In this document: positions 15,895 to 24,907 of the stretch, piece after piece | Layout: each line of letters begins with the position of its first letter | Position numbering within the stretch: the stretch's first letter is position 1 | From: Bacteroides faecis MAJ27 | Lineage (GTDB): Bacteria > Bacteroidota > Bacteroidia > Bacteroidales > Bacteroidaceae | Assembly (NCBI RefSeq): GCF_900106755.1 | Contig: NZ_FNNN01000018.1 | Location: 1 to 64,000, forward strand | Reading direction: 5' to 3' | Length of the DNA: 64,000 nucleotides | Made by a program: the position numbers and the translations under genes | The notes under the pieces: model-generated | What the model was told of the DNA's origin: nothing | What the model saw: only the letters and a program-made list of their open reading frames with translations | Databases searched by the model: none

Positions 15895-15902
15895 CAAAGG
15901 TA
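15895..15902 (-). promoter_or_regulatory. -7 box of the tdk operon
   Basis: TACCTTTG on the minus strand is an exact consensus match about 40 bp before the tdk ATG. The -33 region is weak. Confidence 0.5.
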
Positions 15903-15966
15903 AACAATTCGATGTACAAGAACTGTTAAATTATCCATTATTTTAAGTTATTGCATAAATTATTCC

Positions 15967-15974
15967 TACATTCG
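15967..15974 (+). promoter_or_regulatory. -7 box upstream of acidic-linker gene
   Basis: TACATTCG matches the -7 consensus at seven of eight positions and is followed by GCACCATAAT, typical of Bacteroides start sites. The coding start at 15992 is only 18 bp away, so the transcript would have an almost absent leader. Confidence 0.45.
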
Positions 15975-15991
15975 CACCATAATAACAATGG

Positions 15992-16717
15992 ATGGAAATG
16001 AAACAGAAGCTATTAACAGATATTGAGCTGGATGTTCATGAGCTGAAGCTACTCATGGATACGTTTTCTAAAGAGCCGACTCAGACTTTGTCTGAACTGT
16101 TGAAGCGGAGCATCCTGCGTATGCAGGATCGTTTGGAGCAGTTGTCGGAAGAGATAGAAGCTGTACCGGTGGAAGATTCGCCTTCCGCTATAGCGGAAGT
16201 GGAAAGTGAAGTCCCCATTGTTGAAGAACAAGCTCCTGTAATAGAGGAAATTGAATATCCGGTAATAGAAGAGAAGGTCGTGGAAGAGAATGAAGCGACA
16301 GCGCTGGGAGAAGATGAACCTGTGATAGTACAGGAACCGCAGGCTGTTGTGGAAGAAACAGTAATTGAGGAACCTGTTGTCGAAGACGAAATGGAAGAGA
16401 AAGAAGTGGAAGATGAGTCGGAAGACGACGAATCGCTTCTGATAGAGGAGCCGAAAGCTGCCGTATTGGGCGAAAGCATAAAGATGGCTGCCGGATTACG
16501 TCATTCCATCAGCCTGAATGATTCTTTCCGTTTCTCACGTGAGATATTCGGCGGAGACCCTGAACTGATGAACCGTGTTATCGAGCAGATATCAGTCATG
16601 AGTTCTTATAAGACTGCCGTGGCATTTCTTGCCTCGAAAGTCAGCGTAAACGAAGAGAATGAGGCGATGACCGACTTTCTGGAGTTGCTAAAAAAGTATT
16701 TTAATCAATCAGCATAA
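15992..16717 (+). CDS. Conserved hypothetical protein with acidic Glu/Val linker
   Basis: A 241-residue protein in three parts. Residues 1-60 are helical, about 65-155 are a very acidic, repetitive linker of Glu, Val and Pro (blocks such as VIEEPVVEDEMEEKEVEDES), and 160-241 form a compact basic-to-neutral domain (SISLNDSFRFSREIFGGDPE, then AVAFLASKVSVNEE). I recall similar C-terminal domains in Bacteroides hypothetical proteins but no function. It lies 6 bp before rsmI, so the two are co-transcribed. An in-frame ATG at 15998 is an alternative start. The linker gives a long antisense open frame rich in Ser that is not a gene. Confidence 0.75.
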   Translation: MEMKQKLLTDIELDVHELKLLMDTFSKEPTQTLSELLKRSILRMQDRLEQLSEEIEAVPVEDSPSAIAEVESEVPIVEEQAPVIEEIEYPVIEEKVVEENEATALGEDEPVIVQEPQAVVEETVIEEPVVEDEMEEKEVEDESEDDESLLIEEPKAAVLGESIKMAAGLRHSISLNDSFRFSREIFGGDPELMNRVIEQISVMSSYKTAVAFLASKVSVNEENEAMTDFLELLKKYFNQSA

Positions 16718-16723
16718 AAGTTT

Positions 16724-17398
16724 ATGGGAAAGTTATATGTAGTACCTACGCCGGTAGGAAATCTGGAGGACATGACCTTTCGGGCAATCAAGGTGCTGAA
16801 AGAGGTCGATCTGATTTTGGCAGAGGACACACGTACTTCCGGTATTTTGCTGAAACACTTTGAAATAAAGAACGCAATGCAATCTCACCACAAATTTAAT
16901 GAACATAAAACGGTGGAAAGTGTTGTTAATAGAATAAAGGCAGGTGAAACCGTGGCATTGATTTCGGATGCCGGAACACCCGGGATTTCTGATCCGGGAT
17001 TTTTGGTAGTCCGCGAATGTGTGCGCAACGGTATCGACGTGCAATGTTTGCCGGGAGCGACAGCTTTTGTTCCGGCACTGGTAGCATCGGGACTGCCGAA
17101 TGAAAAGTTCTGCTTCGAAGGGTTCCTCCCTCAGAAGAAAGGACGACAGACACGACTGAAGGCATTGGCAGAAGAACATCGTACTATGGTGTTTTATGAA
17201 TCGCCTCACCGCTTGTTGAAAACGTTGACACAGTTTGCCGAATATTTCGGCACTGAACGTCAGGCAACCGTGTCTCGCGAAATTTCCAAACTCCACGAAG
17301 AAACCGTTCGGGGAAGTTTGGCGGAATTGATAGAACACTTTACCGCTACCGAGCCCCGGGGCGAGATTGTGATAGTATTAGCAGGAATAGACGATTAA
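16724..17398 (+). CDS. rsmI: 16S rRNA (cytidine-1402-2'-O)-methyltransferase RsmI
   Basis: A 224-residue SAM-dependent enzyme that 2'-O-methylates C1402 in the decoding centre of 16S rRNA. It belongs to the tetrapyrrole-methylase fold. Family marks are the start YVVPTPVGNLEDMTFRAI, LAEDTRTSG near 35, the glycine-rich ISDAGTPGISDPG near 80-92, and PGATAFVPALVASGLP near 110-125. It is shorter than the E. coli enzyme because the C-terminal helical domain is absent, which is usual in Bacteroidetes. It follows the acidic-linker gene by 6 bp. Confidence 0.93.
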   Translation: MGKLYVVPTPVGNLEDMTFRAIKVLKEVDLILAEDTRTSGILLKHFEIKNAMQSHHKFNEHKTVESVVNRIKAGETVALISDAGTPGISDPGFLVVRECVRNGIDVQCLPGATAFVPALVASGLPNEKFCFEGFLPQKKGRQTRLKALAEEHRTMVFYESPHRLLKTLTQFAEYFGTERQATVSREISKLHEETVRGSLAELIEHFTATEPRGEIVIVLAGIDD

Positions 17399-17432
17399 AA
17401 TAACTTCATTTAAAAACGTAAAACGTAAACGT

Positions 17433-18287
17433 ATGAAAAAGTTAGCAGTTTTATTTATGTGCGCAGCCATGTTGGCTTCGTGTGACTTTAAAGGTGGAAG
17501 CAAAGACCTTAAGGCTGAAAATGACTCTCTTTTAATGGAATTGACACAGCGTAACGCTGAATTGGATGATATGATGGGAACTTTCAATGAAGTGCAGGAA
17601 GGATTCCGTAAGATCAATGCTGCCGAAAGCCGTGTGGACTTGCAGCGTGGTACTATTACCGAAAATTCAGCCAGTGCCAAGCAACAGATTGCTTCTGATA
17701 TCGAATTCATCTCCAAGCAAATGGAAGAAAACAAAGCTCAGATTGCAAAACTGGAAGCTCAGCTGAAAAACAGCAAGTATAACTCTACTCAGATGAAGAA
17801 AGCTGTAGAAGCTCTGACTGCTGAATTGAAAGCTAAACAACAACGTATCGAAGAACTTCAGACTGAACTGGCGTCTAAGAACATTCGTATCCAGGAACTG
17901 GATGCAGCTGTCAGCGACCTGTCTGCTGCCAAAGAATCTTTGGCTGCCGAAAACGAAGCGAAAGCTAAAACCGTTGCCGAACAGGATAAGAGTCTGAATG
18001 CCGCATGGTTCGTATTCGGAACAAAATCAGAGTTGAAAGCCCAGAAGATTCTTCAGAGCGGTGACGTGCTGAAGAGCGCTGATTTCAACAAGGATTATTT
18101 TACTCAGATCGATATCCGTACAACAAAAGAAATCAAGTTGTACTCCAAACGTGCTGAGTTGTTGACTACTCATCCGACAGGTTCTTATGAACTGGTGAAA
18201 GATGACAAAGGTCAGCTGACTTTGAAAATTACTAATCCTGCCGAATTCTGGAGCGTATCCAGATACTTGGTTATTCAGGTAAAATAA
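17433..18287 (+). CDS. Coiled-coil lipoprotein
   Basis: A 284-residue predicted lipoprotein. The signal peptide ends in the lipobox LASC with Cys17. Residues about 25-190 are almost entirely coiled coil, with heptads of Leu, Glu, Gln and Lys (AQIAKLEAQLKNSKY, then AELKAKQQRIEELQTELASK). The C-terminal 85 residues form a beta-rich domain (WFVFGTKSELKAQKILQSGD). Function is unknown; the shape suggests an envelope spacer or scaffold. It lies 34 bp after rsmI and ends at a strong terminator (18311-18359), so it closes the operon. Confidence 0.8.
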   Translation: MKKLAVLFMCAAMLASCDFKGGSKDLKAENDSLLMELTQRNAELDDMMGTFNEVQEGFRKINAAESRVDLQRGTITENSASAKQQIASDIEFISKQMEENKAQIAKLEAQLKNSKYNSTQMKKAVEALTAELKAKQQRIEELQTELASKNIRIQELDAAVSDLSAAKESLAAENEAKAKTVAEQDKSLNAAWFVFGTKSELKAQKILQSGDVLKSADFNKDYFTQIDIRTTKEIKLYSKRAELLTTHPTGSYELVKDDKGQLTLKITNPAEFWSVSRYLVIQVK

Positions 18288-18310
18288 GGTAGACATACCT
18301 GGTTAGAATT

Positions 18311-18359
18311 GCCAATGTGCTGATTCCTGAATTCAAGAAATTAGCACATTGGCTTTTTT
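18311..18359 (+). terminator. Rho-independent terminator
   Basis: GCCAATGTGCT (18311-18321) pairs perfectly with AGCACATTGGC (18343-18353), followed by six T. It ends the rsmI/lipoprotein transcript. Confidence 0.88.
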
Positions 18360-18389
18360 ATTTCTCATATTATATATATCACGGAGCCA

Positions 18390-19082
18390 ATGAAATATAA
18401 AAATCTCTTTTTTGACCTGGATGACACCATCTGGGCTTTCTCACGAAATGCACGCGACACCTTTGAAGAAGTATATCAGAAATATTCATTTGACCGCTAT
18501 TTTGATTCATTCGATCATTATTACACACTGTATCAACGACGCAATACCGAACTCTGGCTTGAATATGGAGAGGGAAAGGTGACAAAGGAGGAACTGAACC
18601 GCCAGCGTTTCTTTTATCCCTTACAGGCAGTAGGAGTGGAGGATGAGGCTTTGGCTGAGCGTTTCTCGGAAGATTTCTTTGCCATTATTCCTACCAAAAG
18701 CGGTCTGATGCCCCATGCCAAAGAAGTGTTGGAGTATCTTGCGCCGCAGTATAATCTGTATATCCTTTCCAATGGTTTCCGCGAACTGCAGTCGCGCAAG
18801 ATGCGTTCGGCAGGAGTAGATCGTTATTTTAAGAAGATCATTCTTTCGGAGGACCTCGGCGTATTGAAGCCTTGGCCCGAAATCTTTCATTTTGCTTTAT
18901 CTGCCACCCAGTCCGAGTTACGCGAATCGTTAATGATCGGTGACAGTTGGGAAGCCGATATTACCGGAGCGCATGGGGTAGGGATGCATCAGGCTTTCTA
19001 TGATGTGACGGAACGAACCGCTTTTCCTTTTCAACCTACCTATCATATCCATTCACTGAAAGAATTAATGAATTTATTGTAG
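18390..19082 (+). CDS. YjjG-family noncanonical pyrimidine nucleotidase (HAD superfamily)
   Basis: A 230-residue cytoplasmic phosphatase of the HAD superfamily, close to YjjG, which removes phosphate from nucleoside monophosphates and keeps noncanonical pyrimidines out of the pool. Motif I is FFDLDDTIW with nucleophile Asp9 and acid/base Asp11; motif II is the serine in LYILSNGF near 126; motif III is the lysine in DLGVLKPWPEIF near 155; motif IV is MIGDSWEADITGA near 185. The cap domain occupies about 15-90. It stands alone between two terminator or promoter elements. Confidence 0.88.
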   Translation: MKYKNLFFDLDDTIWAFSRNARDTFEEVYQKYSFDRYFDSFDHYYTLYQRRNTELWLEYGEGKVTKEELNRQRFFYPLQAVGVEDEALAERFSEDFFAIIPTKSGLMPHAKEVLEYLAPQYNLYILSNGFRELQSRKMRSAGVDRYFKKIILSEDLGVLKPWPEIFHFALSATQSELRESLMIGDSWEADITGAHGVGMHQAFYDVTERTAFPFQPTYHIHSLKELMNLL

Positions 19083-19100
19083 GTTTTATGGATTAAGTCG

Positions 19101-19108
19101 TATTTTTG
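19101..19108 (+). promoter_or_regulatory. Promoter of marC-like gene
   Basis: TATTTTTG is an exact -7 consensus, with ATTG (19076-19079) as a -33 candidate 21 bp upstream. The coding start is at 19144. Confidence 0.6.
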
Positions 19109-19143
19109 TTGCATTTAATAAATGTATAAAATACGATAACATC

Positions 19144-19803
19144 ATGGATAGTACGCTTCTGCCATTTGCCTTACTTTGTTTTACTTCGTTCTTTACGCTG
19201 ACCAATCCTTTGGGGACAATGCCGGTCTTTCTGACCATGACACACGGAATGACAGATAAGGAGCGGCAGGCTATTGTGCGCCGTGCCACCATCGTGTCGT
19301 TTATAACGTTGATGGTGTTTGTCTTTGCCGGGCAGTTCCTTTTCAAATTCTTCGGTATCTCTACCAATGGTTTCCGTATTGCCGGTGGAGTAATTATCTT
19401 TAAGATTGGTTTTGATATGCTTCAGGCACGGTATACTCCGATGAAACTTAAAGACGAAGAGATTAAAACCTATGCCGATGACATCTCCATTACTCCTCTT
19501 GGAATTCCGATGTTGTGTGGTCCCGGGGCTATCGCTAACGCCATCGTTTTGATGCAGGATTCTCATACTTATGCAATGAAAGGTATATTGATCGGAACAA
19601 TCGCTTTGATTTATCTGCTGACGTTCTTCATTCTCCGTGCTTCCACCCGACTGGTGAAAGTACTGGGAGAGACCGGAAATAATGTAATGATGCGTTTGAT
19701 GGGATTGATTCTGATGGTGATTGCAGTGGAATGCTTTGTGAGTGGAGCGAAGCCGATATTGGCGGATATTGTGAGAGAAGGGCTGAGCGGTATCTGCAAG
19801 TAG
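19144..19803 (+). CDS. MarC family integral membrane protein
   Basis: A 219-residue inner-membrane protein of the MarC/UPF0056 family, function still unclear despite the name. Six hydrophobic helices are visible. The family signatures are FFTLTNPLGTMPVFLTMT near 16-33, GISTNGFRIAGGVIIFKIGF near 76-95 and the central SITPLGIPMLCGPGAIANAI near 117-136. It has its own promoter and ends before a strong bidirectional terminator shared with the convergent SusD gene. Confidence 0.92.
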   Translation: MDSTLLPFALLCFTSFFTLTNPLGTMPVFLTMTHGMTDKERQAIVRRATIVSFITLMVFVFAGQFLFKFFGISTNGFRIAGGVIIFKIGFDMLQARYTPMKLKDEEIKTYADDISITPLGIPMLCGPGAIANAIVLMQDSHTYAMKGILIGTIALIYLLTFFILRASTRLVKVLGETGNNVMMRLMGLILMVIAVECFVSGAKPILADIVREGLSGICK

Positions 19804-19873
19804 AAGTCTGTATTGTGGGGAGGAACGGATAAGATTACTTTCATGTGTAAATTCGGAAATGAAAAATAAAAAG

Positions 19874-19909
19874 CGAGCCCGTTTAACTGCTTAAAGTTAA
19901 ACGGGCTCG
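19874..19909. terminator. Bidirectional terminator
   Basis: A perfect 15-bp stem (19874-19888 with 19895-19909) with T-rich flanks on the minus strand (CTTTTTATTTT) and moderately on the plus strand. It separates the convergent marC-like and susD genes. Confidence 0.85.
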
Positions 19910-19931
19910 TTATTAAAATGGTTTCAGTGTA

Positions 19932-21341
19932 TTAGTAGCCTTCGTTTTGTTTCAGCTTACCGTTAGATACATTGATCTCGGAAACCGGAATAGGCATTAC
20001 GGTACGATAGTCGTCATAGTTGATCGGACCGGCCGGAACTTGGGCATTCGTTACTGCCTTTTTGTTTCTCCATGTATCCCAGGCGTTATGACCTTCACCA
20101 TAAAGTTCCAGTCTGCGTTCTGTCAGAATATCATCGATAGTAACAGAAGCAACGTCTTCATAGCCGGCTATTCTTTGCTTACGCAAGTCATTGATATAGC
20201 TGGCAGGATCAGCACCACCTGCTTTTAATGCAGCTTCTGCGGCAATCAGATATACTTCGGACAGGCGGATTACTTTCGGATTATTTACATATATTTCTCC
20301 GTCGCGTCCCGGATACTTCTGGATATACCAGCCTTCGTTATCTCCACCGTCGCTTTCTTCAGCAATCAGAGTGCTGCGAACATCTTCCGGACGTTCTTGA
20401 AGGAAAGTTTTGAATGCATCGGTGATACCGGCTTCTGCATAACCTTCGGCATGTGTGTAGAATCCGAGAGAGTTACGTTGTGCATTATAGAGTGAGGTAA
20501 TCAGGAACTCGAAAATGCTTTCACTGCTTCCAACTTTGGTCCATACTGTTTCGTATTCATCTCTGGTGTACAGCTTGTATGGAGATTTTTCGATTACATA
20601 TTTGGCATCCTCAAGTGCTTTACTGTTCTCATTCATGTAGAGATATGCACGGGCTCTCAGTGCACGGGCTCCCCAATAGTCGATATGACCGGCAGTTACT
20701 ACCTTGCTGGTTTCTGGGAGATTATCCAATGCAGTCTTCAAGTCATCCAGGATGGTTTCGTAAGTTTTCGCAATAGTAGCTCTTTCTGCTGTATATCCGG
20801 ATTCGAAAACTTCTGTAGACAATACGATGCCCGGATCGCTGGCCTGTGCATTGCAAGGAAGTTTAGCGAACAAGCGGGCCAAGTCAAAGTGGAAAAGTGC
20901 CCGTAAAGCATACAATTCACCTACCTGAACATCAACTTCAGCTCCTTCCAGACCGGATTTCTTAACTCCCTCCAAAACTTTGTTTATTCTTGCCAGAGAA
21001 AGATAGAAGCGTTTATAGAAATAGTATGAATCAGAACTATTCTTAGTAGCTTGGTAAGCATATACATCGACAGTTTGTTTATTACTACCGATAGCTTTGA
21101 AGTCGCTACCTCTTTGGTCGGCGTACAAGAAGAAATCACCTGCGTAGCTGCCACGTGGATTAGTTCCCGCGTCTATAGAAGAAGTTTGAGACTCATAAAC
21201 ACCGTTAACTGCAAACTGTAAATCTTCGAGAGTCTTAATAGCACCTTCTGAAGGCCATTCACTGGAAGGCACTTTGTCGAAAGTATCGCATGAGGATACT
21301 GCCAACGTCAGTAATAGAATGGGTAAATATATTTTTTTCAT
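19932..21341 (-). CDS. SusD/RagB family surface lipoprotein (locus 1)
   Basis: A 469-residue surface lipoprotein that forms the hinged lid over the SusC channel and captures substrate. The signal peptide ends in AVSSC with Cys18. The N-terminal SusD helices (TLEDLQFAVNGVYESQTSS), the tetratricopeptide-like middle (ALRALFHFDLARLFAKLPCN, ARAYLYMNENSKALEDAKYV) and the C-terminal RagB segment (IRLSEVYLIAAEAALKAGG, ILTERRLELYGEGHNAWD) are all present. It follows its SusC partner by 19 bp and is therefore expressed only when that SusC gene carries the promoter, the present orientation. The substrate is unknown; no glycosidase accompanies it. Confidence 0.93.
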   Translation of the reverse strand: MKKIYLPILLLTLAVSSCDTFDKVPSSEWPSEGAIKTLEDLQFAVNGVYESQTSSIDAGTNPRGSYAGDFFLYADQRGSDFKAIGSNKQTVDVYAYQATKNSSDSYYFYKRFYLSLARINKVLEGVKKSGLEGAEVDVQVGELYALRALFHFDLARLFAKLPCNAQASDPGIVLSTEVFESGYTAERATIAKTYETILDDLKTALDNLPETSKVVTAGHIDYWGARALRARAYLYMNENSKALEDAKYVIEKSPYKLYTRDEYETVWTKVGSSESIFEFLITSLYNAQRNSLGFYTHAEGYAEAGITDAFKTFLQERPEDVRSTLIAEESDGGDNEGWYIQKYPGRDGEIYVNNPKVIRLSEVYLIAAEAALKAGGADPASYINDLRKQRIAGYEDVASVTIDDILTERRLELYGEGHNAWDTWRNKKAVTNAQVPAGPINYDDYRTVMPIPVSEINVSNGKLKQNEGY

Positions 21342-21360
21342 TATTCAGTCTGTTTATAGA

Positions 21361-24300
21361 TTATAATTTGATATTAATGCCGAATACACAGCTTCTCAAT
21401 GCCGGTGTATCTGCCTGACGATAACCATTGATCGCTACATCCGGGTCAATGTTTTTAGTCTTCGACCACAACATAGCCAGATTGTTTGCTCTGAAGTAGA
21501 TGCGGAAGTTGGAAATGTGCTTCTTCAATACCGGCAGAGTATATCCTACTGTCATTTCTCTCAGACGAATATTGTCAGTCGATTTGATTGTGCGGCTTGA
21601 GAATCTGTCCCAACGATAAGGGTTGGCATAGATAGGCATCGGGTTGTCTACTTTATCACCCGGATTTTTCCAGTAGTTTCCGGCTACATCTTCTGACAGG
21701 TTCATGGAACCGATTCTTACGCCATCATGATGAGAGAAATATCCCGGATAATCGAACATATCACCACCAAACTGATAAGTGATCAGGAATGACAGGTCAA
21801 AGTCTTTGTATGTGAAAGTGTTGCTGAATCCACCGATAACATCAGGCAATGCTTTTCCTACAATTCCCTTACCTGCTTCCGAGTAGTCATTTACCACTCC
21901 CTTTGAGTGATCTTCAGGATCTAACCAGAATTCTCCCAGACCTGTTTCAGGATTTACACCTTTCCATTCGGGCAGATAGAATGTGTACATTGACTCTCCC
22001 TCACGGTGCAGATACATTTCTCCGTCTCCATACTGGATATCTTTTCCTTCAGGAAGTTTGTCTACCAATGCACGTTGGTAAGTCAGGTTGAAGTTTGAAG
22101 TCCATGTAAAGTTCTTGTTGCTGATATTTTTAGAATTGAGTTCCAATTCGAAACCGTCGTTCTTCAATGCACCCAGATTTTCCCAACGGGAGTCAAAGCC
22201 GGTGATTAATGAAGTAGGTACTTCGAACAGCAAATCCGTAGTCTTCTTATTGTAATATTCCAGAGACAGATTTACGCGGTCGTACATATTCCATTCAATT
22301 CCCATATTGAAGTTCTTGGATTTTTCCCAGCTTAATTTGTCGTTAGCCATTCTTGACCAGTAAATGGCGGGAGCACTTCCGTATCCGGAACCTGTATACA
22401 GGTCCATGTAACCATAGTAATCTGAGGGTAAGTTACCGTTTGTACCATAAGATGCTTTGATCTTGAAGTCGGTAAATAACGGCATATCTTGCATAAATCC
22501 TTCTTTACTCATTCTCCATGCACCGGATACAGACCAGAAACTAGCCCAACGGTTGTCTTCACTCAAACGTGACGAACCATCACGACGGAAACTGGCAGAA
22601 AGATAATACTTGTTATCATAGTTATAATTGCCACTTGCGAAATATGACATCATGCCGGCTCCCAAGGTTGAACTTGCAGCCTGGTCCGGTTGTCCGTTGG
22701 CCAATTCGGGATAGTGGCTTGAATAACGTTTGGCAACAGTTACAATCTGCAGCAGGTCTCTGTTTTCAACTTCGAAACCGGCCATCAAGTTCAGATTGTG
22801 CATATCTTTAAAAGTATCCGTGTAGTTTAATGTAGAAGAGCTGGTAGCTACGCGGCTTTCGAAGGTATAACGAGAACCCATTCCGCTGACGGAACCACCG
22901 TTAACGCTGTTGCGATCCCAATATTCAAAGTGCTTGTTGTCTACATAGTCATAACCAAAGATAGAGTTAAGTGATAACTTATCACAGAATTTGATTGTTA
23001 CATCTGCATTGGTCATGCTACGGAACATTTTGGTCTGAATCCACTCCAGAGCTGTATCGCTGTCTTTACCACCTAGCATCAGATGCGGGTTGGTAACTTT
23101 ACCCCATGCTGCATTTTTATTATATGAACCATCTTCATTCTTTACCGGAGCAGTCGGGTCCATTGCGAATAAAATACCTATCGGAGAAGAAGTACCCATT
23201 CCTTGAGCCTGGTCTCCCTGATCGCGGAAACCATCTTGCGATGTAGCGGCTATCATTTGCTTGAGAGCTACGTTCAGCCAGTTATTTACTTTGTGATTAA
23301 CGTTCAGACGACCGGAGATACGTTCGAAGTCACTACCAAGAACGATACCCTCGCTCTTATTGTAGCCAACTCCGGCATAGAACTGAGTCTTTGACGAACC
23401 GCCGTTGATAGATACCTGGTGATCTTGAGTGAAAGCAGTACGATAGATTTCTTTCTTCCAGTTCGTATTTACTTTACCGGATGGATCATGGATAAAGTCA
23501 GCAACAGTAGCCGGTGAGTCGAGCAGAGGAATGAACATATCACCTCCGTTATCGATGTTGTTCAATGCTGCTTGTTTGCTATCTGTTATTCCGTAAGTAA
23601 CCAGACAGTTGGCTAATGATTCGCGTGTGTAGTCAATCAAGTCGGCTGATCCCATCATATTGAAAGCATTTACAGCCATCTTGTTCCAGCCTACTTCACC
23701 TGAATAGCTGACATTCGTTTTTCCTTCTTTACCTTTCTTTGTGGTAATGATGATAACACCGTTTGCGGCACGTGAACCGTACAATGAAGCAGCGGCAGCA
23801 TCTTTCAGAACAGTCATGCTTTCGATGTCTTCAGGATTCAGTGTACTCAATACGCTTTGAGTCTTACCGTAGTAGTTCATGTCGTCGTCAGCCTTCGTTA
23901 CAACACCGTCAATAACATACAACGGGCTTTTAGAAGCACTGATAGAACCGACACCGCGAATGTTGATTTCGGCCATAGAACCTGGGTCACCAGTTGCTGA
24001 GGCTGTGCGCACACCTGCCATTTTACCGGACAGCGCTTTGTCAAAAGACTCTTTAGAACCGGAAACGATTTTATCTGCCTTAATGACAGCAGCTGATCCT
24101 GTGAATGAAGACTTCTTCGCAGTACCATAAGCTACAACAATAACCTCATCAAGATTTTGTGCATCAGATTTCAGCACAACTTTCACAGTTGGTCTGATAG
24201 CCACTTCTTGTGTCTGCATACCGATATACGAAATCTGCAAAGTCTTTGCAGAACTTGGTACGTTCGCCAAATTAAAATTACCATCGATGTCTGTGATTGT

Positions 24301-24456
24301 ACCTTGAGTAGTACCTTTTATCAACACAGAGGCTCCAACAACTGGTTGCCCGTCTTCTTCAGAAATCACAACGCCTGTGACTTTCTGAGTTTGAGCGGTT
24401 ACTAGGCTTATGCCTACAAAAAGGCATGCCAATAACAGCATTAATTTTCTTTTCAT
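21361..24456 (-). CDS. SusC/RagA TonB-dependent transporter, complete (expressed copy of shufflon)
   Basis: A 1031-residue outer-membrane transporter and the only shufflon SusC with a full 5' end. In order: signal peptide to about residue 22 (LLLACLFVGISLVTAQ), a carboxypeptidase-D regulatory-like domain (about 25-100, with GASVLIKGTTQGTITDIDG), the TonB-contact segment LDEVIVVAYGT, the plug (about 120-230, GSRAANGVIIITTKKGK) and the barrel. I use the ATG at 24456 because it starts a normal signal peptide; an in-frame ATG lies seven codons upstream. Residues 68-74 are encoded by a palindromic block shared with two silent SusC genes, so everything downstream can be exchanged by inversion while the signal peptide stays constant. 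Confidence 0.94.
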   Translation of the reverse strand: MKRKLMLLLACLFVGISLVTAQTQKVTGVVISEEDGQPVVGASVLIKGTTQGTITDIDGNFNLANVPSSAKTLQISYIGMQTQEVAIRPTVKVVLKSDAQNLDEVIVVAYGTAKKSSFTGSAAVIKADKIVSGSKESFDKALSGKMAGVRTASATGDPGSMAEINIRGVGSISASKSPLYVIDGVVTKADDDMNYYGKTQSVLSTLNPEDIESMTVLKDAAAASLYGSRAANGVIIITTKKGKEGKTNVSYSGEVGWNKMAVNAFNMMGSADLIDYTRESLANCLVTYGITDSKQAALNNIDNGGDMFIPLLDSPATVADFIHDPSGKVNTNWKKEIYRTAFTQDHQVSINGGSSKTQFYAGVGYNKSEGIVLGSDFERISGRLNVNHKVNNWLNVALKQMIAATSQDGFRDQGDQAQGMGTSSPIGILFAMDPTAPVKNEDGSYNKNAAWGKVTNPHLMLGGKDSDTALEWIQTKMFRSMTNADVTIKFCDKLSLNSIFGYDYVDNKHFEYWDRNSVNGGSVSGMGSRYTFESRVATSSSTLNYTDTFKDMHNLNLMAGFEVENRDLLQIVTVAKRYSSHYPELANGQPDQAASSTLGAGMMSYFASGNYNYDNKYYLSASFRRDGSSRLSEDNRWASFWSVSGAWRMSKEGFMQDMPLFTDFKIKASYGTNGNLPSDYYGYMDLYTGSGYGSAPAIYWSRMANDKLSWEKSKNFNMGIEWNMYDRVNLSLEYYNKKTTDLLFEVPTSLITGFDSRWENLGALKNDGFELELNSKNISNKNFTWTSNFNLTYQRALVDKLPEGKDIQYGDGEMYLHREGESMYTFYLPEWKGVNPETGLGEFWLDPEDHSKGVVNDYSEAGKGIVGKALPDVIGGFSNTFTYKDFDLSFLITYQFGGDMFDYPGYFSHHDGVRIGSMNLSEDVAGNYWKNPGDKVDNPMPIYANPYRWDRFSSRTIKSTDNIRLREMTVGYTLPVLKKHISNFRIYFRANNLAMLWSKTKNIDPDVAINGYRQADTPALRSCVFGINIKL
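24216..24255 (-). repeat. Shufflon crossover site 1 (in expressed susC)
   Basis: A 40-bp block, read on the minus strand, is identical to 33116-33155 and differs at two positions from 26933-26972. It contains the 17-bp palindrome CTGCAAAGACTTTGCAG (24251-24235), a natural binding site for a tyrosine recombinase dimer. Similarity to the other copies stops abruptly at its upstream edge, which places the crossover here. It is inverted relative to the other two sites. Confidence 0.88.
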
Positions 24457-24512
24457 AAATTCTCTCTTAAAGTTCAACTTTACATTAATTGTCTCTATAC
24501 TCTAACAAGTTG

Positions 24513-24543
24513 CAAAATTATTAATAAATATGAAACTAACAAT
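24513..24543 (-). promoter_or_regulatory. Mobile promoter of the SusC shufflon
   Basis: On the minus strand ATTG (24543-24540) is followed after 19 bp by TAATTTTG (24520-24513), an exact -7 match, about 57 bp before the ATG at 24456. It is inside the invertible segment and would travel with the signal-peptide module to whichever SusC operon is joined. The rest of 24544-24907 shows no gene. Confidence 0.65.
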
Positions 24544-24907
24544 TAATTTGATAAAAAAAGGTTGTATATATAACATATTGTTATTTATAACATCAAAAAA
24601 CATGCTGATAAACATCTTTATTCGCTTTGAATATTCCGAATTATCAAGCATTAAATGTCAATTTGTGAAGACAAAGTGTACTAATTAACATTCTGTTTGC
24701 TTGTTTTTGGACATAAAACTCACCCATACACGTTTCTTTTTGATTTATTATAAAGAAATGGCGATAAAAAAATAGCATTTAAATTAAAGTTATGTAAATA
24801 CTTAATTATTGAATTTTAATTTTTGCAGAAATTAATGCAGGTTCAACCTTAATTATAGCACAGAACTTAGTTTAATTTGTTCTTAGTATTAACTAAAAGA
24901 TTATAGA

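Noticed and set aside
16081..16479. 132-residue Ser-rich open frame antisense to the acidic-linker gene
   Set aside because: It is the complement of repeated Glu/Val codons in the real gene; composition is low-complexity and there is no start signal.
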